This document shows, piece after piece, positions 45,699 to 53,813 of a DNA stretch of 62,354 nt. Under the pieces are notes generated by a model. That model had not been told where the DNA came from and searched no databases. It saw only the letters and a list, made by a program, of their open reading frames with translations. How positions within the stretch are numbered: the stretch's first letter is position 1; every line of letters begins with the position of its first letter. Position numbers and translations under genes: made by a program. Source of the DNA: an uncultured Eubacteriales bacterium (GTDB taxonomy: Bacteria; Bacillota; Clostridia; Lachnospirales; Lachnospiraceae); NCBI GenBank assembly GCA_900548855.1, contig URMF01000016.1, positions 1 to 62,354 of the forward strand. The letters run 5' to 3'.

Positions 45699-46191
45699 AT
45701 TCAAAAAATTCCTTCCGCATCCGTTCTTTTCTTTCAGGCAAAACCTTTTCCATCACCTCATAAACCAGAACCACATCATTTTCCACAGGCAGTTTTTCGT
45801 GCTTAATCGTATGATATCCTCTCTGCTCGTATAAATGACTGGCAGGAAGTGACGCATCTAACAACACTGTATTATGCTTTGCTGCAATCTCGTCTTCCAG
45901 GCATTGCATAATAAAGCTGCCACATCCCTTCCCCTGAAACTCCGGCAAAACATAGACTCTGGTAATATGATTGTCCTCATGACACCCGGTTCCAATAATC
46001 TGACTATCAACCACCAAAATGCCTGCGCTGCCATGTTCAATATCCTTTACAATATTTTCCCTGCTATGATGTTCACAGAAAAAATCTACGACCTCTTTGG
46101 GATAGTATTTCGGATAAATCGCCCGGACTGTGTTCTGTACAATATCAAAAATAATATCCGTATTTTCATCTGTGGCTTTTATGTATTCCAT
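45688..46191 (-). CDS. GNAT N-acetyltransferase
   Basis: 167 residues. The acetyl-CoA motif YVLPEFQGKGCGSFIMQCLE and the ASLPASHLYEQRGYH motif identify a GNAT fold. It probably acetylates a small amine. Coupled to the AraC gene through an 11-bp overlap. The ribosome site is weak. Confidence 0.87.
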   Translation of the reverse strand: MEYIKATDENTDIIFDIVQNTVRAIYPKYYPKEVVDFFCEHHSRENIVKDIEHGSAGILVVDSQIIGTGCHEDNHITRVYVLPEFQGKGCGSFIMQCLEDEIAAKHNTVLLDASLPASHLYEQRGYHTIKHEKLPVENDVVLVYEVMEKVLPERKERMRKEFFEYEK

Positions 46192-46248
46192 TATTTTGTC
46201 CCTCCCGGCAATTCATTTTCCACACCGTAATCTAAATCGTTCCTTTTG

Positions 46249-46890
46249 TCAACCCTCATAACACTTTTTTATCGGATGCCTTATCACCGTTTTGAGCTTT
46301 TCCGGCGCTACTCTCCTTGCATCACTTAAATAAATCTCGTGATGAAGCCGTTTATCCGTAATATCCAGCTCATACCCCTGTGCCGTCATAAATTCATGCA
46401 TCCTCTCCATGGTCTCCGGCTCATCATCATAGGAACCAATATGCATGCACTGAACACACAGTCCTTCATCATATGTCAGAAATTCCACCTTTGAAAAATC
46501 CTGTTTCTTTTTTCTTGATGCCTCATCAACTGCCCAGTCAAAGTCATCCTTTGTCACAAAATCCGGCAGCCGGATGACAGAGATAAATTGAAAATCCTCT
46601 TTACGGGTATAATCAATCCCTTCCATCCCCTCCTGCCACCAGAAGCCTTCCAACGGAGGCACCACATAATCAAAATACCCATCAATCTGGTGACTTCCCT
46701 TTTTACTCATTTTAATCGTAAATGCAATTGCATAAAGCAACCCGATGGACTGCTTATACTCGCTCCCCTCTACATTTGGATTTCCCTTACCTCTGACCGC
46801 AATATAATTCATAGCTGGTACTTCTACGATACCCGGCTTGTTCTTTGGCATATAAAATTCCTTATATTCCTTTTTATAATCAAACGCCAT
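46249..46890 (-). CDS. GyrI-like small-molecule-binding protein
   Basis: 213 residues. A GyrI-like fold with YIAVRGKGNPNVEGSEYKQS and the later MHIGSYDDEPETMERMHEF motif. Such domains bind drugs and other small amphipathic molecules (as in SbmC and BmrR) and sometimes hydrolyse them. It overlaps the 3' end of the upstream YjbR gene by 11 bp, so the two are coupled. It has no DNA-binding domain. Confidence 0.88.
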   Translation of the reverse strand: MAFDYKKEYKEFYMPKNKPGIVEVPAMNYIAVRGKGNPNVEGSEYKQSIGLLYAIAFTIKMSKKGSHQIDGYFDYVVPPLEGFWWQEGMEGIDYTRKEDFQFISVIRLPDFVTKDDFDWAVDEASRKKKQDFSKVEFLTYDEGLCVQCMHIGSYDDEPETMERMHEFMTAQGYELDITDKRLHHEIYLSDARRVAPEKLKTVIRHPIKKCYEG

Positions 46891-47548
46891 CTTTCCTTTC
46901 CCCTTTCCCTAATCTATTTACACGTTCTTTTATGCTTTGTTCAAATTCCTCATCAGAATAGGATGGATCTTTTGTCCTTCTCCAAATTTCACACGGAACA
47001 CTACTGCAATCTCCACACCCTTTCAGCTTTTTCCTGTTAACCGAACATTCATAAATCGGACACGCTCGTCCTTCTGGTGCATGAAACACTTTTCCAAGGC
47101 TCTCATCACATCCCTTACACATGGCTCCATAGCATCCGCATTGTGTACAATCTGTACCGCAACAGCTTAGTGTTCCCATGGAGGCTGTACCCCCTAGAAT
47201 TTCCAGCTGTTTTTTCTTACTGAATCCTCCAAGCACAAGCTGATAGGATTTATCCAGCATATCCTTTACTAAATCATCCGGCACCTCCCCGTCCACTTTT
47301 ATGGAGTTCCAATGCATTTTATTCATATAATAGCCGGGAATAATATCCTCATACTGTGTTCGTAAGAAATCCCCCTCCGAAGGTTCCAGTTTCAATGTAA
47401 TATAGTACGGTTCATCCTTTTCACTGAGACAGACTGCGGCAAACATCTTACCGCCAATCTGATAGCGTATCCAGTTCCAATCCTCCTGAAGGTCCTTCGT
47501 GATCCCCGGTTTTCTTAATAAATACTCGTCAATCCATGTATATCTCAT
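46880..47548 (-). CDS. YjbR/MmcQ domain fused to a Cys-rich DUF3795 domain
   Basis: 222 residues. The N-terminal ~115 residues are a YjbR (MmcQ) domain (GGKMFAAVCLSEKDEPYYIT, YYMNKMHWNSI). The C-terminal ~95 are Cys-rich and match DUF3795 (LSCCGTDCTQCGCYGAMCKGC, broken here after C-rich pairs, then CPIYECSV and CGDCSSVPC), likely a metal or iron-sulfur site. YjbR domains bind DNA or are linked to stress proteins. The fusion is coupled to the GyrI-like gene downstream. Confidence 0.82.
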   Translation of the reverse strand: MRYTWIDEYLLRKPGITKDLQEDWNWIRYQIGGKMFAAVCLSEKDEPYYITLKLEPSEGDFLRTQYEDIIPGYYMNKMHWNSIKVDGEVPDDLVKDMLDKSYQLVLGGFSKKKQLEILGGTASMGTLSCCGTDCTQCGCYGAMCKGCDESLGKVFHAPEGRACPIYECSVNRKKLKGCGDCSSVPCEIWRRTKDPSYSDEEFEQSIKERVNRLGKGERKDGV

Positions 47549-47602
47549 TTCTTATCTGCCTCTCCTCAACAACCTACAATAATAATCTTTGTCCTGCCTG
47601 CT

Positions 47603-48181
47603 TTATCTGTTTGGTTCCACATCCAAAAGCTTTTCACTGATGGTAATGAATTTTTTCTCTGATAAAATTTCATTTGTGATGTAATCACCATTATAAAACA
47701 GGGCATAATTTATCCATGCCGCAGGAGCATTCTGCGCCTTTTTCAGACTATCTATATGAACGGATGTAAACGGAATCCCCCTTGAAACGGCACACTGCTC
47801 TACAACCGGAACATATTTCGCCGTGTATGGACAATCATTTGTGTAATATAATGTAAATCCATCCTTCTCTATGTTGGGCTCCTTTGCACAGGCTTTAAAT
47901 TGCGGAATCTCTGCATTTCCATCAAATGACAGATACATCAATGTAAAATACGGCTTAGCAGTATCTGCAATCTGAAATCCTTTGTAGGCAAGGTATTGCG
48001 GGTCTGATAAAAAGGACACTATACAACATTCCAAAAGCTCATTCGCATATCCATTCCCCTTACAGGAACCGGACACCCAGAAACAATTAATATGCATATA
48101 GTTTTCTGCATTCACCGGTACCCATGCATATTCCGCCGGTATATACTCAATAAAACATTTTCCGCGGATATCTCCTCTCAA
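47603..48181 (-). pseudogene. Truncated YoaP-like GNAT protein
   Basis: 192 codons starting at a TTG without a ribosome site. The middle matches YoaP-type proteins (FIEYIPAEYAWVPV, HINCFWVSGSCKGNGYANELLE) and the C-terminus the YoaP thioredoxin-like extension (YYTNDCPYTAKYVPVV, IPFTSVHIDSL). The usual ~55 N-terminal residues are missing, and a stretch of ~17 residues that normally follows the acetyl-CoA helix is lost (LLECCIVSFLSDPQ). The 5' end abuts the WYL gene stop 11 bp away. I infer a decayed gene. Confidence 0.6.
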
Positions 48182-48192
48182 AATTATAGCAA

Positions 48193-49107
48193 TTACCTAT
48201 TATAGCGATACTTCTCCTGCATACTTTTAGCAATATCCACTATTTTTTCCCGCACTTCTAAAGGCTCCAACAGCACAGCCTTGTCGCCAAATGTAAGCAG
48301 CCAGCTAAGCAGGTTTTCCACATCTGTATAATCTGACTGGAATAAAAGCCTTCCATCCTCCATCTCCTGAAAGCAATCCATGCCAAACTCCTCTATAAGC
48401 CGCCATTTGCATTCGGGTTCAAAAAGGGCTTTCACCTTTATCCCGCCGGGAAAAATCCTTTCATTACTTAAATCCGGCATAGGTGCCTTCCTTTTCACAA
48501 ATGGCTGCTCTGTTAACCCCATTTTCTCCATGCGGTTTAACTTAAACAACCGAAAATCTTCGCGCTTTCTGCACCATCCCCATACATACCAGCTTGACCA
48601 CTGGAATATTAGGTAATAGGGCTCAATACAGCGCAGAGATTCGTCTTTCGGGGAATAGTAAATAAATTCCAATTCCCTGCTCCTTTCAATTGCTGTGCGT
48701 ATCAGCTCGATTTTAGGAGCAAGAGAATCCTTGTACCAGGAGGATAAATCAATCAGTACCGACTGGTTTCCCACCATAAAATCAGAAGAGCCTGCCGACA
48801 GCTTTTCCATCAGCTTACCATAGCGGTTTGTTCCATTTACACTGTCCAAGCTGCGCAGCCCTGCAAGTATATCCTGCATTTCGGCATAATTAACCAGTGT
48901 CTTGTCTATTTTATAGTCCTCCATGATGGAAATACCGCCATTTACTCCCTGCCTTGTCACAATAGGAATTCCAGCTTTGCACAAGTCTTCGATATCCCTG
49001 TTAATTGTCCGCCTGGAAACCTCAAAGTGCTCCGCCAGATAAGGTGCTGTCACAATATCTGTCTGCAACAATATGGATAAAATTCCAATCAATCTGTCTA
49101 TTTTCAT
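48193..49107 (-). CDS. WYL-domain transcription regulator (YafY type)
   Basis: 304 residues from the ATG at 49107, with AAGGAG 5 bases upstream. An N-terminal HTH_11 (LAEHFEVSRRTINRDIEDLC) is followed by a WYL domain (~135-220: SRELEFIYYSPKDE, WYVWGWCRKREDFRLFKLNR) and a C-terminal WCX domain. WYL proteins sense nucleic-acid or nucleotide ligands and are common regulators of defence and stress genes. Nearest target unknown. Confidence 0.92.
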   Translation of the reverse strand: MKIDRLIGILSILLQTDIVTAPYLAEHFEVSRRTINRDIEDLCKAGIPIVTRQGVNGGISIMEDYKIDKTLVNYAEMQDILAGLRSLDSVNGTNRYGKLMEKLSAGSSDFMVGNQSVLIDLSSWYKDSLAPKIELIRTAIERSRELEFIYYSPKDESLRCIEPYYLIFQWSSWYVWGWCRKREDFRLFKLNRMEKMGLTEQPFVKRKAPMPDLSNERIFPGGIKVKALFEPECKWRLIEEFGMDCFQEMEDGRLLFQSDYTDVENLLSWLLTFGDKAVLLEPLEVREKIVDIAKSMQEKYRYNR

Positions 49108-49199
49108 GACTGCTCCTTTTCTATGCACATTGTACCGCATTAAACACGACAGCTATATGTCATGTTTATATTACATATTAATCTTCCATACAAAAAACT

Positions 49200-50174
49200 C
49201 TATTCTGACAACAACAGGCTCAGCTCGTACTGGAAGGAATCCAAAGTATTATTCTCTATGTTCACTGCCTCTGTAATATCAAAATCAATCAGGACATCAT
49301 TTTTAATTGCCACAATGCGGTTTTTCCTGCCCTGGTTCAAAATCTCTATGGCATACGCTCCCATCAGAGAACCGTACATCCTGTCTTTGGCTGTAGGCTG
49401 TCCACCTCTCTGGATATATCCCAAAACAGATACCCTGGATTCAATTCCTGTCTTTTCCCGGATTCTGTCAGCAAGCTCCGGCGCATCTGCCACGCCCTCT
49501 GCTACCACCACAAGATAACTGTTTCTGCCGTCTGCATGCCGCCTTTTAATGGTATCCGTTATACTGTCAAAATTACCGTCCCACTTTTCCGGAAGGACAA
49601 TGGCATCTGCTGAAGCTGCCATTCCAGCCCACAGAGCAATATAACCTCGTTTTCTTCCCATAACCTCTACAACACTGCATCTTCCATGGGAGACAGATGA
49701 ATCCCTTATCCGGTCAATTGCCTCCGTCGCTGTGTTAGCAGCTGTATCAAAGCCTAATGTATATTCCGTACAGGATACATCCCGGTCAATGGTACCGGGA
49801 ATGCACACAATATTAATCCCTTCTTTTTGAAATTCGATGGCTCCTCTCAGAGTTCCATCTCCACCAATTGCCACAATGGCATCTATCCCCTGGGTTTTCA
49901 GATTGCGGGCTGCCTGCTGCCTATACTCTGCCTGCAAAAAACGCTCACTCCTGCTGGTAAAAAGAATGGTTCCCCCCTGGTTATTAATATTACGTACATC
50001 CTCCAGTCCTAAGGGAATTGTCTCCCAATCTATCAGACCATCATATCCCCTCAGCACGCCCACCACAGAAATTCCAAAATGGGTTGCACTGAACACAACT
50101 GCACGGACTGCCGAATTCATACCCGGCGCATCTCCTCCACTTGTCAGAACCGCAATCTTTTTTATATCACCCAT
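49200..50174 (-). CDS. pfkA: 6-phosphofructokinase paralogue
   Basis: 324 residues of the ATP-PFK family: LTSGGDAPGMNSAVRA, the GGDGT ATP-site motif (Gly rather than the Asp of PPi enzymes) and PGTIDRD in place of the usual PGTIDND. The catalytic Asp of TID is kept, the following Asn is Arg. GRKRGYIALWAG replaces the more usual GR.CG.IAL. It phosphorylates fructose 6-phosphate in glycolysis, but the substitutions suggest altered allostery or substrate. It lies in a unit with the aldo-keto reductase and YczE-type genes. Confidence 0.88.
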   Translation of the reverse strand: MGDIKKIAVLTSGGDAPGMNSAVRAVVFSATHFGISVVGVLRGYDGLIDWETIPLGLEDVRNINNQGGTILFTSRSERFLQAEYRQQAARNLKTQGIDAIVAIGGDGTLRGAIEFQKEGINIVCIPGTIDRDVSCTEYTLGFDTAANTATEAIDRIRDSSVSHGRCSVVEVMGRKRGYIALWAGMAASADAIVLPEKWDGNFDSITDTIKRRHADGRNSYLVVVAEGVADAPELADRIREKTGIESRVSVLGYIQRGGQPTAKDRMYGSLMGAYAIEILNQGRKNRIVAIKNDVLIDFDITEAVNIENNTLDSFQYELSLLLSE

Positions 50175-50209
50175 TGCTCTTCTCCTCTCATGCTTTACAG
50201 CTCACTCTT

Positions 50210-51334
50210 TTATGCCTCAAAATAAGCTGCAACCTCTTTCAAGTTCTCAATAATTGGCAGATGCTGCGGACATACCTTCTCACATTGTCCACAGGCAACA
50301 CAGGCACTTGCCTTACCAAATACCTTGGTCAGGCGGTCATAGTATTCTCCCTGAGGAGTCCAGCCCTTTTCTTTAACCTCCTGTTTATCTGCATTATACA
50401 GAGAAAAATATTTTGGAATCGCTATCTTCATCGGACAGCCGTCGGTACAATAGGAACAACCAGTACATGGAATCTCAATATTACTGTTAATCAAATCTAC
50501 TGCCTGCCAGATTACCTTCTTCTCTTCCTCTGTCAAAGGTTTAAAATCCACCATATAATCTGTGTTATCCAGCAGCTGTTCCATGTTGCTCATACCGCTT
50601 AACACCATCATAACATTGTCAAGGCTTGCCGCAAAACGAATTGCCCATGACGGAACTGACATATCCGGATGATAACTCTTAAATAGGTTTTCTACATTCT
50701 CCGGCACCTGCGCCAGTGTCCCCCCCTTTACCGGCTCCATAACAATTACCGGAACTCCATGCTTCACTGCCACCTCGTAACATTTCCGGGATTGAACTCC
50801 CTCGCTTTCCCAATCCAGATAGTTAATCTGTAGCTGGACAAACTCCATTTCGGGATGCTCTGTCAAAACCTTATCCAACAACTCTGCATTATCATGATAA
50901 GAAAATCCAATGGTCTTTACCAGTCCCTGTTTCTTCTTCTCCATAAGCCAGTTAAAGCAGTCCAGCTCCTTATAAATCTCATAATGGTCGTGTCCCACAT
51001 CATGAAGCAGATAATAGTCAAAATAATCCACCCCTGTCTTTGCCATCTGCTCATTGAAAATACGGTCCCGGTCCGCTTTCGTCTTCAAAAAACCGGCATG
51101 CAGCTTCGTTGCCAGTGTGTAACTATCTCTTGGATGCCTGTCCACCAACGCTTCCTTTGCAGCATTTTCACTCTTAAATCCACAGTACATCCATGCAGTG
51201 TCAAAATAAGTAAATCCTCTCTCAAGAAAGGTATCCACCATCTTTTTTGTCAATTCCATATCAATTTTGGATGGGTCATTGGAATCTAAAGACGGCAGTC
51301 TCATTAATCCAAAACCTAATTTTTTTGCATTCAT
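50210..51334 (-). CDS. Aldo-keto reductase with two 4Fe-4S motifs
   Basis: 374 residues from the ATG at 51334, with GAGGAGG upstream. The N-terminal ~280 residues are a (beta/alpha)8 aldo-keto reductase (GLMRLPSLD, FDTAWMYCGFKSE, LATKLH, YYLLHD). The C-terminal part carries two ferredoxin-type clusters (CTGCSYCTDGCP and CVACGQCEKVCP). Such iron-sulfur AKRs are common in anaerobes and pass electrons between NAD(P)H and a sugar or aldehyde. It is coupled to YczE upstream (11 bp apart) and to pfkA downstream. Confidence 0.93.
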   Translation of the reverse strand: MNAKKLGFGLMRLPSLDSNDPSKIDMELTKKMVDTFLERGFTYFDTAWMYCGFKSENAAKEALVDRHPRDSYTLATKLHAGFLKTKADRDRIFNEQMAKTGVDYFDYYLLHDVGHDHYEIYKELDCFNWLMEKKKQGLVKTIGFSYHDNAELLDKVLTEHPEMEFVQLQINYLDWESEGVQSRKCYEVAVKHGVPVIVMEPVKGGTLAQVPENVENLFKSYHPDMSVPSWAIRFAASLDNVMMVLSGMSNMEQLLDNTDYMVDFKPLTEEEKKVIWQAVDLINSNIEIPCTGCSYCTDGCPMKIAIPKYFSLYNADKQEVKEKGWTPQGEYYDRLTKVFGKASACVACGQCEKVCPQHLPIIENLKEVAAYFEA

Positions 51335-51345
51335 TCTATTCCTCC

Positions 51346-51990
51346 TCACTCTCTAAATATTTTTGCTACTACATGCTCCCGGAACCAGCTTACCAATGGT
51401 CCTGTAAAGAATGCCACCACAAAGGTTGCCACTCCAAAGGTTCCCCCTGTGGCAAATCCGATTACCATACTGATACAGTCAAGTATTACTCTTGCCCATT
51501 TGAATGGTATCCTGCCATGGGTCAGTTCATCTACAATCTGTCCAATCATGTCATAAGGAGCAACACCCAAATCCGTCTTCATGTAAAGTGCTACACCAAA
51601 ACTGACACAGGTAATACCAATAACCAGCAGCAAGAACCTAATTATCAGAAAGGCCTCCATGCTTTCCACCGTAATACCAAAACTCCCAAAAGCCCACATC
51701 CATGCGTCCACCACATAGCCAAGCCCCAGCATGTTAAACAGTGCACCTACTCCAAAGCTACTCGGCTTAATCCAAACTACGGGAACCAATAACACAATAT
51801 TTAAAATTGCCTGATAGGTTCCATAGCTGATTGGTAAATGATTACTGACACCAATATTCATACAAGAAAACGGATCGGTTCCAAAAGCTGCCAGCCTTAA
51901 GCATGCCACTCCCAGTCCAATAATCACGATACCAAGTATCATGCCAACAATGCGCTTCATATCAGGCTTCCTTCGTTTCTTCTCATTCAT
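51346..51990 (-). CDS. YczE/YyaS/YitT-family membrane protein
   Basis: 214 residues with five or so membrane helices. The motifs AAFGTDPFSCMNIGVS and KTDLGVAPYDMIGQIV are internal repeats typical of the COG2364 (YczE) family. The function is unknown; transport of small molecules has been suggested. It overlaps the region just before the AKR start, so the two genes are probably one transcript. Confidence 0.86.
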   Translation of the reverse strand: MNEKKRRKPDMKRIVGMILGIVIIGLGVACLRLAAFGTDPFSCMNIGVSNHLPISYGTYQAILNIVLLVPVVWIKPSSFGVGALFNMLGLGYVVDAWMWAFGSFGITVESMEAFLIIRFLLLVIGITCVSFGVALYMKTDLGVAPYDMIGQIVDELTHGRIPFKWARVILDCISMVIGFATGGTFGVATFVVAFFTGPLVSWFREHVVAKIFRE

Positions 51991-52109
51991 CCCTACTAAC
52001 TCCTAACATACATTTCTGGCATCTACAGTGATTTTATCCATCTCCTTATATATATCTATTGTAACATACCAGTTTCTCATTTGCCATATCAGACTTCATC
52101 AATATTTCT

Positions 52110-52153
52110 AAAAGGAACCGGTATTCCCTTTCAAGGAAATATCGGTTCCTTTT
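52110..52153. terminator. Terminator after the 6-phospho-beta-glucosidase gene
   Basis: AAAAGGAACCGGTATT pairs with ATATCGGTTCCTTTT; T-runs flank both sides. It ends the beta-glucoside operon on the minus strand. Confidence 0.85.
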
Positions 52154-52166
52154 CATTTCCAATAGA

Positions 52167-53615
52167 TTACGAACTCAAATCCTCACCGTTGCTGGCGATG
52201 ACCTTCTTATACCACTCAAAAGAAGCCTTCTTGCTTCTCTCCAGCGTTCCGCTTCCGTCGTTATTTTTATCCACATAGATAAAGCCATACCGTTTCTTCA
52301 TCTCACCTGTGGTAAAGGATACCAGGTCAATACAGCCCCAAGGGGTATATCCCATCAGCTCCACCCCGTCATGGATGACTGCCTTCTTCATCTCCTCAAT
52401 ATGAGCCTTCAGATATGCAATACGGTAATCATCCTTACAGCTTCCATCCGCTTCCTTCACATCAATGGCGCCAAATCCATTCTCTACGATAAACAGTGGA
52501 ATCTCATAGCGTTCATACAGGCTGTTCAATGCGTAGCGCAGTCCCACCGGGTCAATCGCCCAGCCCCAGTCGCTTACCTTAATATATGGGTTTTCAACGG
52601 AATTGCCGGAGCTTCCATCCATAGTCGAAGCGGTATCCGTTCTGGCATCCGCTTTCACGGTATTGGTCATATAATAGCTGAAGCCCAGATAGTCCACCTT
52701 TCCCTCAGCAAGAATCCTTTCATCCTCTGGCTCCATTACAATGTTATAACCCTTGCGTTCCCATTCCTTCTTTGTAAAGTTTGGATAATGTCCTCTCACA
52801 TGCACATCAGCAAAATGATACCTCTCATGCATGGACTCTACTGCTGTCATAATATCATCTGGATTACAGGAATATGGGTAAAATGGTACAAAGGAGCACA
52901 TACACCCAATTTTAAAATCCGGATTAATTTCATGTCCCTTCTTAACCACCAAAGCACTTGCCACCAGCTCATGGTGTGCACACTGGTACATTACCTCTTC
53001 CGGATTATCGTATTCCGAAAACTTCACACCAGAACAGGTCCATCCAAAAATATCTGCCTTTGTATTGCTCTGGTTATTAATCTCATTAAAGGTCATCCAG
53101 TATTTTACCTTATCTTTATATCGTTCCATAACCGTGACTGCATATTTTACAAAGAAATCAACCACCTTACGATTATACCAGCCGCCATATTTCTTTGCCA
53201 GATGAAAGGGCATTTCAAAGTGGCTTAAGGTGATGACCGGCTCAATTCCATACTTTAACAGTTCGTCAAACATGTCATCATAAAACCGAAGCCCTTCTTC
53301 ATTTGGAGCGTCCTCGTCTCCCTTTGGAAAGATTCTCGCCCATGCAATACTAGTACGGAAGCACTTAAAACCCATCTCTGCAAATAGTGCAATGTCCTCT
53401 TTATATCTATGGTAAAAGTCAATCGCCTCATGGTTTGGATAATTTTCACCTTCCACTACACCATCGGTGATTTTTCTCATCACACCATGGGCTCCTGCCG
53501 TCAGCACGTCCGATACACTAGGACCTTTGCCGCCTACATTCCAGCCACCTTCCAGCTGGTGGGCGGCCACTGCGCCGCCCCATAAGAAGTTCTCTGGTAA
53601 ACCCGTCTTTGCCAT
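52167..53615 (-). CDS. bglA: 6-phospho-beta-glucosidase (GH1)
   Basis: 482 residues from the ATG at 53615, with AAAGGAG upstream. A glycoside hydrolase family 1 barrel: N-terminal FLWGGAVAAHQLEGG, the acid/base Glu in WMTFNEIN and the nucleophile Glu in FIVENGFG. It splits phospho-beta-glucosides brought in by the PTS, giving glucose 6-phosphate. The PTS gene lies 198 bp upstream on the same strand, with a repeat hairpin between them. The C-terminal Lys/Tyr region typical of phospho-specific enzymes is present. Confidence 0.94.
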   Translation of the reverse strand: MAKTGLPENFLWGGAVAAHQLEGGWNVGGKGPSVSDVLTAGAHGVMRKITDGVVEGENYPNHEAIDFYHRYKEDIALFAEMGFKCFRTSIAWARIFPKGDEDAPNEEGLRFYDDMFDELLKYGIEPVITLSHFEMPFHLAKKYGGWYNRKVVDFFVKYAVTVMERYKDKVKYWMTFNEINNQSNTKADIFGWTCSGVKFSEYDNPEEVMYQCAHHELVASALVVKKGHEINPDFKIGCMCSFVPFYPYSCNPDDIMTAVESMHERYHFADVHVRGHYPNFTKKEWERKGYNIVMEPEDERILAEGKVDYLGFSYYMTNTVKADARTDTASTMDGSSGNSVENPYIKVSDWGWAIDPVGLRYALNSLYERYEIPLFIVENGFGAIDVKEADGSCKDDYRIAYLKAHIEEMKKAVIHDGVELMGYTPWGCIDLVSFTTGEMKKRYGFIYVDKNNDGSGTLERSKKASFEWYKKVIASNGEDLSS

Positions 53616-53648
53616 TATTCTGTCTCCTTTCAAAAGCTACATTTTCAT

Positions 53649-53789
53649 AGGCGATTGCGAAACATATGCTTTATGCTATGCGTATTGTGAATATACGACA
53701 ACTTTGACAGGCTAACGTTCCTAATGCTGTCGCAAAGTTGTGTATATTACACAAACGCATATCTACTTTTTTGAGTTTCGCAATTGTCT
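53649..53789. repeat. MITE-like palindromic repeat, copy 3 (long form)
   Basis: A 141-bp element with the same ends (AGGCGATTGCGAAAC, and GAGTTTCGCAATTGTCT) and a different, longer centre that is itself palindromic: GCGTATTGTGAATATACGAC pairs with GTGTATATTACACAAACGC. It forms a very long hairpin between the PTS and bglA genes. In RNA it would hinder ribosomes or nucleases and could lower bglA expression. Confidence 0.78.
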
Positions 53790-53813
53790 AGCTACATTTC
53801 CGGCACTCTATAA

